Shown piece after piece: positions 9,265-15,920 of a stretch of DNA of 64,000 bases (position 1 is its first letter; every line of letters begins with the position of its first letter). The position numbers were made by a program, and so were the translations under genes. The DNA is from Roseiarcus sp963813195 (GTDB lineage Bacteria; Pseudomonadota; Alphaproteobacteria; Rhizobiales; Beijerinckiaceae). Location of the stretch: assembly GCA_963813195.1 (NCBI GenBank), contig CAWEYC010000033.1, positions 124,001-188,000 on the forward strand. The letters run 5' to 3'. The notes beneath the pieces were generated by a model that saw only the letters and a program-made list of their open reading frames with translations, was not told the DNA's origin and did no database searches.

Positions 9265-9267
9265 TAG
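8188..9267 (+). CDS. IS630-family transposase
   Basis: A 359-residue DDE transposase. The N-terminal third is a helix-turn-helix region (SAIMRETAKSKTCVWRWQER) and the C-terminal domain holds the catalytic triad: Asp in VVLSVDEKSQ, Asp in HAILDNYAAHK and Glu in WLNAVEGFFA. The ATG at 8188 is preferred to one 51 bp upstream because the extra residues are arginine-rich and unlike the family. The stop TAG at 9265-9267 is built from the TA target copy plus the first host base, so the protein ends exactly at the element boundary. Confidence 0.93.
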   Translation: MRTGISLSVTASDLDRLHALVKDRNAPQKHVWRAQIVLLTAERLGTSAIMRETAKSKTCVWRWQERFAAEGFEGLLRDKTRPSRIPKLDPSVAERVVGLTFAAPPGETTHWTGAAMAEAAGVSVSSVQRIWRAHGLQPHRVRQFKLSKDPEFVDKLRDVVGLYVDPPAHAVVLSVDEKSQIQALDRTQPGLPMKKGRAGTMTHDYKRHGTTTLFAAMNILDGTVIGHNMQRHRHQEFIRFLNAVEREVPAGKTVHAILDNYAAHKHPAVRQWLARHPRWTFHFTPTSASWLNAVEGFFATLTKRRLKRGVFRSVVDLQAAINRFLEDHNAHSKPFEWVADPDKIIAAVRRGHQMLDSIH

Positions 9268-9789
9268 CTCTGCTCGCACTAGGCTTCGCCGCATCGACGG
9301 CGAACGCCGCGACGTTCCCGGTTCCCGCCGACGACCCGATCGCCACGGTCAGCATTCCCGATTCCTGGGACCCGAAGACCTATGACGGCGGCGTCGAGGC
9401 GACATCGGGCGACGGCGCGATCTACATTGCGATCGAACAAGTCGCGGCCGAGGACGTGAAGTCGGCGACGGAGGAAGGTCTCAAGTTTTTCGTCAAGAGC
9501 GGCGTCGAGATCAATTCCTCGTCGCTCAAGACGAAAGATACCAAGATCAACACCCTCGACGCCTTCGACATGTCCTTTACCGGTAAAGACAAGGACGGTC
9601 CGGCCAATATCAGCCTCACGCTCGTCAAGACCAACGCCAAGACCAAATTCCTCATGCTCTACTACTGGGGCTCGGCCGACGGCGAGAAGGCCAATGCGAG
9701 CGATCTCAAGAAGATATCTGACAGCATTCAGGCAACGAAATAGCGCGACCGCCGCGCGATCATTCCAGTCTCACTCGAGGAGGGCATCC

Positions 9790-10569
9790 ATGCGCTACGA
9801 GATTTCCGGCACGGTCATGCAGACGGTCGCGATCGATCTCGCCCCGGGAGAGACCGTCTACAGCCAGACCAACACGATGGCCTGGATGAACGACGCCGTC
9901 ACAATGGATACGCACACCGGCGGCGGCCTTTTCGCCGGCCTGAAGCGCACGTTCGGCGGCGGCTCGTTCTTCGTCACCGACTTCACCGCCAACGGCGCCG
10001 GCCATGTCGCGTTTGCGCCGCGCTTTCCTGGCACGATCGTGCCGGCGTTGTTGCAACCCGGCCAGTCGCTGATCTGCCGCAAGGAGACCTTTCTAGTCGC
10101 GGAAAAGTCCGTGACCTTGGAAGTCGCCTGGCAGCGGCGTCTGGGCGCAGGGTTCTTCGGCGGCGACGGGTTCATCCTGCAGAAGGTGACCGGCCCCGGT
10201 GTGGTCTGGCTCGATCTCTCGGGCGAGCTCGTCGAGCGCGATCTGGCGCCCGGCGAGCGACTGCTCGTCCACGCCGGACACGTCGGCGTGTTCGAGCCGA
10301 GCGTCGGCTTCGACATTCAGATGGTGCGCGGATTCAAGAACATCCTGTTCGGCGGCGAGGGTCTTTTCCTCGCGACGCTGACCGGTCCCGGGCACTTATG
10401 GCTGCAGAGCATGCCGATCCTCAATCTCGCGGAGGAAATCGGTCGTTATCTGCCCCACGCCGGCTCGGACACCGGCGCCGGCACGGCGGCGGGCGGCCTG
10501 GCGGTGGGGGCGGCGTTGGGCGCGGCCGGCGGCCTCCTCGGCGGTCTGTTCGGCGGTTCGGAGTCCTGA
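9790..10569 (+). CDS. AIM24 / TIGR00266-family protein
   Basis: A 259-residue protein of the AIM24 family, whose bacterial members have an unclear biochemical role; the fold resembles the TRAP beta-barrel. Typical features are the N-terminal MRYEISGTVMQTVAIDLAPG, the GGGLFAGLKRTFGGGSFF segment, LQPGQSLICRKETFLV, and a C-terminal glycine-rich hydrophobic tail (about residues 225-257). The ATG follows GAGGAGG. It lies 46 bp after the interrupted secreted-protein gene and may have been co-transcribed with it, so the insertion could be polar. A strong stem-loop follows. Confidence 0.88.
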   Translation: MRYEISGTVMQTVAIDLAPGETVYSQTNTMAWMNDAVTMDTHTGGGLFAGLKRTFGGGSFFVTDFTANGAGHVAFAPRFPGTIVPALLQPGQSLICRKETFLVAEKSVTLEVAWQRRLGAGFFGGDGFILQKVTGPGVVWLDLSGELVERDLAPGERLLVHAGHVGVFEPSVGFDIQMVRGFKNILFGGEGLFLATLTGPGHLWLQSMPILNLAEEIGRYLPHAGSDTGAGTAAGGLAVGAALGAAGGLLGGLFGGSES

Positions 10570-10598
10570 GACGCAAGACCGCCCGGGAGCCACGGGCC

Positions 10599-10623
10599 GC
10601 CCGGACAGCCGTTCTGTCCGGGC
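10599..10623. terminator. Perfect 10-bp stem-loop between convergent genes
   Basis: GCCCGGACAG pairs exactly with CTGTCCGGGC across a 5-base loop. It stands between the end of the AIM24 gene and the end of the opposing membrane-protein gene, so it is probably a bidirectional terminator even without a long T tract. Confidence 0.65.
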
Positions 10624-10638
10624 GTCGTCGCAATCCGC

Positions 10639-11367
10639 CTATGAAGAGGTGGCCGAGACCGCATGTTCAGCCCGGACGCCGCGACCGCTGGCGATGAGTT
10701 GCGCAGCCACGACGGCGTGGGTGACGAGGTAGAAGGGCACGAGCACCGTCGGCACCAGGCAGAAAGGCAGTTGCTGCATCGCCTCGGAGCCGACACCCAC
10801 GTGGAAGATCTGCACGGGGCTACCATTGGCCGAGGTCAGGCCAAGGCCGACCGCCGCCACGAGATCCAGCGCCCCGAACACGTTCCAACGCGCGATTGCC
10901 GCCCTCGGCAGAGCGCCGCCACGGGCGACGGCGATGGCCAGCGGGATCGCGAACGCACCGGTGATGACGTCACCCAACCCGGCCGAATAGGGAAATGGGC
11001 CGCTGAGGCGTCCGACGGCGGCCAGCATCAGGAAGGGCGCGCCGAGGAGCCGTAGGCTGTTGAGACCAATCAACACATGCGTCGGTACGCCAAGCAGCGC
11101 TCGGCGCACGCCGGGATAGGCGGCCGATAGCGCGCCGACCACGAGAAGCGGCGTGACGAACAGCAGGCCCAGGAGCGGCACGGGCTGTTCGGGGGCGTAT
11201 TCCAGCAGTCCGGCGGCGCCCATCCCGCTCGCCAGTCCGGTCCAGGCTCCCAGGATGGCTCCCAATGCGAGCCGCCGACCGAGCGACAGAGGAAGGATGG
11301 TGGTGATTGCGATCATGTTCACGGCCACCGCCATGAGGCCGACGATTGCTCCAACGAGATTTAGCAT
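10639..11367 (-). CDS. Integral membrane protein of unknown function
   Basis: A 242-residue protein with about seven hydrophobic segments, including LVGAIVGLMAVAVNMIAIT at the N-terminus, PLLGLLFVTPLLVVGALSA, VITGAFAIPLAIAVA and LVPFYLVTHAVVAAQLI. I cannot assign a family or substrate. It lies 69 bp downstream of a MarR regulator on the same strand, and the same GTGTANATACAC palindrome precedes both genes, so it is probably a target of that regulator. An efflux, stress or lipid role would be guesswork. Confidence 0.75.
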   Translation of the reverse strand: MLNLVGAIVGLMAVAVNMIAITTILPLSLGRRLALGAILGAWTGLASGMGAAGLLEYAPEQPVPLLGLLFVTPLLVVGALSAAYPGVRRALLGVPTHVLIGLNSLRLLGAPFLMLAAVGRLSGPFPYSAGLGDVITGAFAIPLAIAVARGGALPRAAIARWNVFGALDLVAAVGLGLTSANGSPVQIFHVGVGSEAMQQLPFCLVPTVLVPFYLVTHAVVAAQLIASGRGVRAEHAVSATSS

Positions 11368-11383
11368 GACCAGTCTCCCTTCA

Positions 11384-11395
11384 GTGTAGATACAC
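11384..11395. promoter_or_regulatory. MarR operator-like palindrome before the membrane-protein gene
   Basis: GTGTAGATACAC, differing by one base from the perfect palindrome GTGTATATACAC in front of the neighbouring marR gene. It is centred about 22 bp upstream of the start at 11367. Confidence 0.65.
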
Positions 11396-11436
11396 CCTTC
11401 AAGCGAATAGCTGTCGAGCGGCGCGCTCCTATGGCC

Positions 11437-11868
11437 TCACCGGATGGCCGTCCCCGCCAACTTGTGGAGCGCATCGACGCCGGCTTTGCCGAATGCGACA
11501 GAAACCTGTTCCTGGGCCTTGCGCCACTCCGGGTAGGCCTCGTGCACGAGGGCGCGGCCGATCTCCGTAACTGCAATGATGCGCGCCCGACTGTCCCTAT
11601 CGCCGGGTCGAATCACGATCCAGCCCTTGGCGTCCAATAGCGCGAGGTTTCGCGTAAGGGTCGTGCGTTCCAGCCCTAGCCCCTTCGCAAGCTCGCCCAG
11701 CGCCGTGGGGCCGCGCAGCATCAGCATGGTCAGAATCGTGAACTGAGTGGCCCGGATCCCATGCGGTCGCAGCCGCCAGTCGTATGCGCTGGTGATCGCG
11801 CGTGCCGCCTGACGGGAGGCGAAGCACAGGCAGTTCGCGCATGCGGAGATGTCATCAGCGGCGTCCAT
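11437..11868 (-). CDS. MarR-family transcriptional regulator
   Basis: A 143-residue winged-helix regulator. The helix-turn-helix lies in the centre (RATQFTILTMLM, TALGELAKGLGLERTTLTRN) and the wing is IVIRPGDRDSRARIIAVTE. The first 20 residues contain CANCLCF, three closely spaced cysteines (CxxCxC), which might sense oxidants or metal. The ATG at 11868 is preferred to one 51 bp upstream, because the upstream region holds a perfect 12-bp palindrome that is better explained as an operator. Autoregulation and control of the next gene are likely. Confidence 0.88.
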   Translation of the reverse strand: MDAADDISACANCLCFASRQAARAITSAYDWRLRPHGIRATQFTILTMLMLRGPTALGELAKGLGLERTTLTRNLALLDAKGWIVIRPGDRDSRARIIAVTEIGRALVHEAYPEWRKAQEQVSVAFGKAGVDALHKLAGTAIR

Positions 11869-11877
11869 GGTCGCGCA

Positions 11878-11889
11878 GTGTATATACAC
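11878..11889. promoter_or_regulatory. Perfect palindrome before marR (probable operator)
   Basis: GTGTATATACAC is a perfect 12-bp palindrome centred about 15 bp upstream of the marR start. The near-identical site at 11384-11395 precedes the adjacent membrane-protein gene. Confidence 0.7.
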
Positions 11890-12005
11890 ATAAATGGATG
11901 TCAAGGCGGCGCCCGCCAATTTCTCCGCCCAAAGCGCACCGCGTCCCGCGGCGCTCGACTTGATGCCCTGCCGCCCCTAACGACGACAGCTAGGCCTTGT
12001 GGACA

Positions 12006-12554
12006 CTAGCGCCTCAGCTCGGCGAGGATTTCGACCAGGAGCCGGCGGGCGGCGTCCTCCGCCATGCCCATGTCGACGAATTCGCCCTCGGCGATGGCGT
12101 CGGTCAGGCGCTCGAACTGTAGCAGACGAGCGGCGATCTCGTCTGCGGCCAGCGCCCTCGGCCCGTTCCATTGCTCGATCCACGCTACTTGGCGCAGCCG
12201 GCTCTCGGCCCGCGCGGCGCGCACCTGCGCATTCTCAACAGAAAGGGCCCGGAGGCTGCGCCGGAACTTCAGCCAGGACCGGTGGTGCGCCACGCCGGCC
12301 TGCACCACCGCCTCGTCGTCTGCGCCCTCGACCAGAAGGGCGTTCACCGCCCGCAACTCCTCCTCCCATGCCCGATAGACGGCGATGAAGATCTCGGTCT
12401 TGTCCTTGAACCATCGATAAAAGGTCTGAGGCGCGAAACCGGCGCGCCGCGCGATGCGGTTGCTGTCGGTACCCGCGAAGCTGGCCTCCCGGAATTCCGC
12501 GGCCGCAGCCGCGATCAGCCGCTCCCGCGTGGTCATGACCGCCTCGCTGTTCAT
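12006..12554 (-). CDS. TetR-family transcriptional regulator
   Basis: A 182-residue regulator. The N-terminal helix-turn-helix is TTRERLIAAAAAEF, then DSNRIARRAGFAPQTFYRWF with KDKTEIF, the classic TetR DNA-binding pattern; the remaining 120 residues are the ligand and dimer domain. The ATG at 12554 follows a GGGAG ribosome site. It is divergent from a DoxX and hydrolase pair, with two matching palindromes in between, so it probably represses both itself and that operon. The ligand is unknown. Confidence 0.9.
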   Translation of the reverse strand: MNSEAVMTTRERLIAAAAAEFREASFAGTDSNRIARRAGFAPQTFYRWFKDKTEIFIAVYRAWEEELRAVNALLVEGADDEAVVQAGVAHHRSWLKFRRSLRALSVENAQVRAARAESRLRQVAWIEQWNGPRALAADEIAARLLQFERLTDAIAEGEFVDMGMAEDAARRLLVEILAELRR

Positions 12555-12576
12555 CCAGTCTCCCTCTTGACTCAAA

Positions 12577-12610
12577 GTGATAAGTGCATCACATGTGATA
12601 TGCAAATCAC
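12577..12610. promoter_or_regulatory. Two tandem TetR operator-like repeats
   Basis: GTGATAAGTGCATCAC (12577-12592) and GTGATATGCAAATCAC (12595-12610) both fit GTGAT-N6-ATCAC, with centres 18 bp apart. They occupy the 66-bp gap between tetR and the doxX gene. Confidence 0.75.
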
Positions 12611-12620
12611 AGGGGTATTC

Positions 12621-12977
12621 ATGACCATAACTTTGATCATTGCGATCGTCGGACGCGCCACGCTAGCGGCGCTGTTCATCCTGGCCGGCGCCGCCAAGCT
12701 GCTCGGTCCCGCCCCGTTCCTGGCGCACATGGACCAGTTCAGGGTCCCGCGGCTCGTGCTGCCGGCGGTGATCGCACTCGAGATCGGGGCCGGCGCTGCC
12801 CTCCTCATCGGCTGGCGCACGCCGATTACGGCGGGCCTGCTCTCGGTGTTCTGCGTCGCGACCGCTGTGGTGTTCCATCACCAGTTGGGCAACCGCGTGG
12901 AGCGCACGCAGTTCTTCAAGGATATCGCGCTCGCGGGTGCGCTGGCGGCGCTGGCGGCGGCCGGCTTGCGCATGTGA
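12621..12977 (+). CDS. DoxX-family membrane protein
   Basis: A 118-residue protein with four hydrophobic segments and the DoxX pattern (LFILAGAAKLLGP near the start, then LVLPAVIALEIGAGAALLIGW). The family is linked to quinone or thiol redox stress in some bacteria, but the function here is unknown. The ATG follows AGGGG. Its stop overlaps the GTG start of the next hydrolase gene, so the two are translationally coupled and probably share control by the divergent TetR protein. Confidence 0.85.
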   Translation: MTITLIIAIVGRATLAALFILAGAAKLLGPAPFLAHMDQFRVPRLVLPAVIALEIGAGAALLIGWRTPITAGLLSVFCVATAVVFHHQLGNRVERTQFFKDIALAGALAALAAAGLRM

Positions 12978-13789
12978 GGCGCCGGATGGCCGTCCTGCAC
13001 CTCGACGTCGATGGGGTCCGGCTTGCGGTGGACCGAGTTGGCCAGGGCCGCCCGGTGGTCTGCCTGAGCTCGATCTGCCACGACGCCCACGATTTCGACG
13101 CCCTCGCCGATCGCCTCGGCGACCGTTTCGAGTTCATCCGGATCGAATGGCCGGGACACGGGCGCTCCGGACCCGCCACCCGCCCAGCCTCCGCCGAACG
13201 CTATGCCGAGCTCGTCGCCGCAGCGCTGGACCAACTCGCCCTGGAGCGCCCCCTGCTGATCGGCAATTCCATCGGCGGCGCGGCGGCGATCCTGATCGCG
13301 ACCGCGCGGCCGGTGGCGGGGGTGGTGCTCTGCGACAGCGGCGGTTTCGTGCGTGTGGATGCGACAGTTCGGCGCATCTGCTGCATCATGGCGGGCTTTT
13401 TCGCGGCCGGTGAGGCCCGCGCCTGGTGGTTTGGCCCCGCCTTTGCGCTCTACTACCGCCTGGTCCTGCCGAGCCCCACCGCGCGCGCCCAACGGGCGCG
13501 GATCATCGCCGCCGCCTATGACACCGCGCGGTCCGCGCGCGAAGCCTGGCTGAGCTTCGCCCGTCCCGAGGCCGACATCCGCGCCAGGGCGGCGACGCTG
13601 GCGATCCCTGTCTGGGTTGCCTGGGGGCGACGAGACTGGGTGACACCGCTTTCGCTCTGCCGGGCGGGCATCGAGGCCATTCCCGGCGTCAAGCTCACGA
13701 TGTTCGAGGGTGGTCATTCGCCCTTCCTTGAACAGCCGGACGCCTTCGGCCCGGCCTTTACGGCCTTCGCGGACCAGACGTCGCCCTAG
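12974..13789 (+). CDS. Alpha/beta hydrolase
   Basis: A 271-residue alpha/beta-fold hydrolase. The nucleophile elbow is GNSIGG (Ser about residue 95), with RIEWPGHGRSG before it, a probable acid in WGRRDWVTP and the catalytic His in MFEGGHSPFLEQP. The GTG at 12974 overlaps the doxX stop (GTGA); an in-frame ATG at 12986 is the alternative. Substrate unknown: esterases, lactonases and meta-cleavage hydrolases share this pattern. TetR-linked hydrolase/DoxX pairs often respond to small organic compounds. Confidence 0.85.
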   Translation: MRRRMAVLHLDVDGVRLAVDRVGQGRPVVCLSSICHDAHDFDALADRLGDRFEFIRIEWPGHGRSGPATRPASAERYAELVAAALDQLALERPLLIGNSIGGAAAILIATARPVAGVVLCDSGGFVRVDATVRRICCIMAGFFAAGEARAWWFGPAFALYYRLVLPSPTARAQRARIIAAAYDTARSAREAWLSFARPEADIRARAATLAIPVWVAWGRRDWVTPLSLCRAGIEAIPGVKLTMFEGGHSPFLEQPDAFGPAFTAFADQTSP

Positions 13790-14343
13790 GCTGCGACCCG
13801 CAAAATGCGCCCTTCGGCCATAGGCGTAGCAGGGCGCCGGAATGCGATGAAGACGGCGCGGTTGTTTGCGGTTCGGCCGCTTTCGATGATCCCCGTCTTG
13901 AAGCTTTCGAGAGAATCCTTGAGCGCCACGATATCGCGGTCCAGGCCGATCAGGAGAGGGTCGCGCTCGGAGCCCTCCGCATTTTCCCAGACTTTGAGGC
14001 TGGCGTGAGCGGTCGTGGCGGCCGCGATCGTGCGCGCCAGGGCGGACGACAGCGCGGGGAAATAGAATCCCACGAGCATCTTCGCGCCGACCAGCTTCGC
14101 GCCCGCCGTCCGCAGGGCGTCTTCGCCGAATTCCGCGTTTCGCGGCTCGGGGCCGACTATAGAGTAACGCTCGTCAAAAAAGCGTGACAACTCACGGTCT
14201 ACTGCCTCAGCGTAACAATATAGTTCTTCCGCCTTCTTGGCTAAGAAACACTTGGTTTCTTTCGAATCGTTGACTTTATAGGTCACCAATCCCGCCATGA
14301 TAGAACTGACGAGTACGGTTATGAACATCAAGGCCAGTTCCAT
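13786..14343 (-). CDS. Membrane-anchored protein of unknown function
   Basis: A 185-residue protein with one N-terminal membrane segment (MELALMFITVLVSSIMAGLV) followed by a soluble, helix-rich region (KETKCFLAKKAEELYCYAEA, LDRDIVALKDSLESFKTG). No family recognised. Base composition in its first part is lower in GC than the neighbours, hinting at a different origin. The 3' end overlaps the opposing hydrolase gene by 4 bp. The downstream half, SGRTANNRAVFIAFRRPA, gives no clue to function. Confidence 0.65.
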   Translation of the reverse strand: MELALMFITVLVSSIMAGLVTYKVNDSKETKCFLAKKAEELYCYAEAVDRELSRFFDERYSIVGPEPRNAEFGEDALRTAGAKLVGAKMLVGFYFPALSSALARTIAAATTAHASLKVWENAEGSERDPLLIGLDRDIVALKDSLESFKTGIIESGRTANNRAVFIAFRRPATPMAEGRILRVAA

Positions 14344-14708
14344 GGAATATCTCCACGACCGAATGCGTATTGGTTGCCGAGCAAGCTGCGCCGAATACCT
14401 TAATTTTCTTCTAAGTTAATATTAACGATCGCCTACGGGCCGACATGAATTCGCAGCCAGCGGCGCGTCGGTGGAGTTAAAACTAGTGTCGGAGGACGCG
14501 GGCCGGGAGAAACACGTCGGACCTACCGTTGTTACCCGGCGCGCGCGCCCGATCAAAACGGGATGCGCGCCCTTCCCCATTTAGTCAGATTATTGCGCGG
14601 GAATTTGAACGGGTATAGCGTCGACGCCGTTCATCCGAAACAAATTTGGATGCCGCGGCTCTCCTCGTTCGAGCCGCGAAAAGAAACAATGCGAGTGGGA
14701 GGAAGACC
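14344..14708. other. Divergent AT-richer intergenic region
   Basis: About 365 bp between the unknown membrane-anchored gene and the sugar transporter operon. It contains the perfect 12-bp palindrome GTTAATATTAAC at 14415-14426 in an unusually AT-rich stretch, a candidate operator or promoter element for either gene. I see no coding sequence. Confidence 0.5.
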
Positions 14709-15851
14709 GTGAGAATCAGTCGCTATTTTTGCCGCGCCGCGTCCGTCGTCGCCTTGGTGAGCGCCGGTTGCCTGTTCAATTCCGCGCCATCGATGGCCGG
14801 CCCGGCGATCGTGCCCGGCCCATCCGCCGAACCCGCCTGTTTCGTCCCGTGGACGTCTGAAACCAAGTTCTTCAAGTATCCCGCGAAAAAGGGGCCGTTT
14901 CGCATCGCGTTGGCCAATGGCTACATCGCCAACACCTGGCGCATTCAGATGATCCAGACCGCCAAGGCGTATGCCGCGCAACCCGACGTCGCCGCCAAAC
15001 TCAAGGAATTCAAGGTGGTCTCCACCGGCGAGGACGTCGCGGCGCAGATCGCCGCCGTCAACAATTTCATCAACTCCGGCTATGACGCGATTGTCATGGA
15101 CGCGCAGAATCCGGCGGCCTTCAAGCCAGTCATAAAGCGGGCCAATGACGCCGGCGTCATCCTCGTCGCCTTCGACAACACGCTCGACACGGAAGACGCG
15201 ATCAACGTCAACGTCGATCAGAAGGGCCTCGGCGTCTACTGGGCCGATTGGCTGATCAAGAACGTGCCCAACGGCGGCAAGATCCTTGAAATCCGCGGCG
15301 TGTCGGGCACTTCGGTCGATCGCGACCGCCATGACGGCATCCACGAGACGCTCGATAAATCGGGCAAGAAGTGGGACGTGGTCGAGGTCTGGGGCAAGTG
15401 GGACGATCCGACCGCTCAGAAGGTCGCGGCCGACGCGATCGCCGTGCAGAAGCATTTCGACGGCTTCACGGCGCAGGGCGGCGACACGGGCGCCGTTCAG
15501 GCGATGATCGACGCCAAGCATCCGTTCGTTCCCTTCGGCGGCGAGACCGAAAACGGATTCCGCAAGTTCTGCGGCAAGTACGGAGAAGAAGGACTGAAGT
15601 GCGCCTCGGGCGGCACCGGACCGGCGCAGGTGGCGGTCGCCATCCATACGGCGATCGCGGCGCTCGAGGGCCAGGTGGTGCCGCAGTCGATCAAGCTGCC
15701 CCTGGCCGAGGTGGAATCTCCGAACTTCAAGGACGACGTGAACTACTATTCCAAGCTGTCCGACAATTTCTTCGTCGGCAACTCATTCCCGACCTGCAAC
15801 ATCAACTTCAGCGCGCAGGAAATCATGGGGCAGACGAAAGAGAACAAGTAA
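14709..15851 (+). CDS. Sugar ABC transporter, periplasmic substrate-binding protein
   Basis: A 380-residue binding protein of the ribose/xylose type (Peripla_BP_4). It has a signal peptide (RISRYFCRAASVVALVSAGCLF, ending APSMAGPA) and the fold's pattern: KKGPFRIALANGYIANTW, NNFINSGYDAIVMDAQNP, GVILVAFDNTLDTED, GGKILEIRGVSGTSVDRDRH cut here into segments, and FTAQGGDTGAVQAMID. The GTG at 14709 is chosen because GGGAGG precedes it and the signal peptide starts there. The ATPase and two permeases follow. The sugar cannot be read from sequence. Confidence 0.9.
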   Translation: MRISRYFCRAASVVALVSAGCLFNSAPSMAGPAIVPGPSAEPACFVPWTSETKFFKYPAKKGPFRIALANGYIANTWRIQMIQTAKAYAAQPDVAAKLKEFKVVSTGEDVAAQIAAVNNFINSGYDAIVMDAQNPAAFKPVIKRANDAGVILVAFDNTLDTEDAINVNVDQKGLGVYWADWLIKNVPNGGKILEIRGVSGTSVDRDRHDGIHETLDKSGKKWDVVEVWGKWDDPTAQKVAADAIAVQKHFDGFTAQGGDTGAVQAMIDAKHPFVPFGGETENGFRKFCGKYGEEGLKCASGGTGPAQVAVAIHTAIAALEGQVVPQSIKLPLAEVESPNFKDDVNYYSKLSDNFFVGNSFPTCNINFSAQEIMGQTKENK

Positions 15852-15869
15852 CAACAATCGGCGGAGCAG

Positions 15870-15899
15870 GCGCTGCGGGAAAGACGCTTTCCGCGGCGC
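15870..15899 (+). terminator. Stem-loop between binding-protein and ATPase genes
   Basis: Arms 15870-15883 and 15887-15899 pair over about 13 bp with one bulged G and a 3-base loop (GCGCTGCGGGAAAG against CTTTCCGCGGCGC). It lies directly after the binding-protein gene and before the ATPase start. It probably acts as an attenuator or 3' stabiliser that keeps binding protein in excess. Confidence 0.55.
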
Positions 15900-15920
15900 T
15901 TGTCCCGGGGGGGGGTGAGA

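Larger units (their letters stand above)
8098..9743 (+). pseudogene. Small secreted-protein gene interrupted by an IS630-family element
   Basis: The ATG at 8098 opens the codons for MTRFAFL, then the insertion sequence begins. Joining 8098-8118 to 9267-9743, which removes the element and one TA copy, restores one 165-codon frame beginning MTRFAFLALLALGFAASTANA, a textbook signal peptide, followed by ATFPVPADDPIATVSIPDSW. The mature protein would be about 145 residues with a strand-rich pattern (INTLDAFDMSFTGKDKDG, KTKFLMLYYWGSADGE). The present 3' part has no start or signal peptide of its own, so export is lost. The family is not one I can name. The exact reconstruction argues for a recent insertion. 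Confidence 0.88.
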
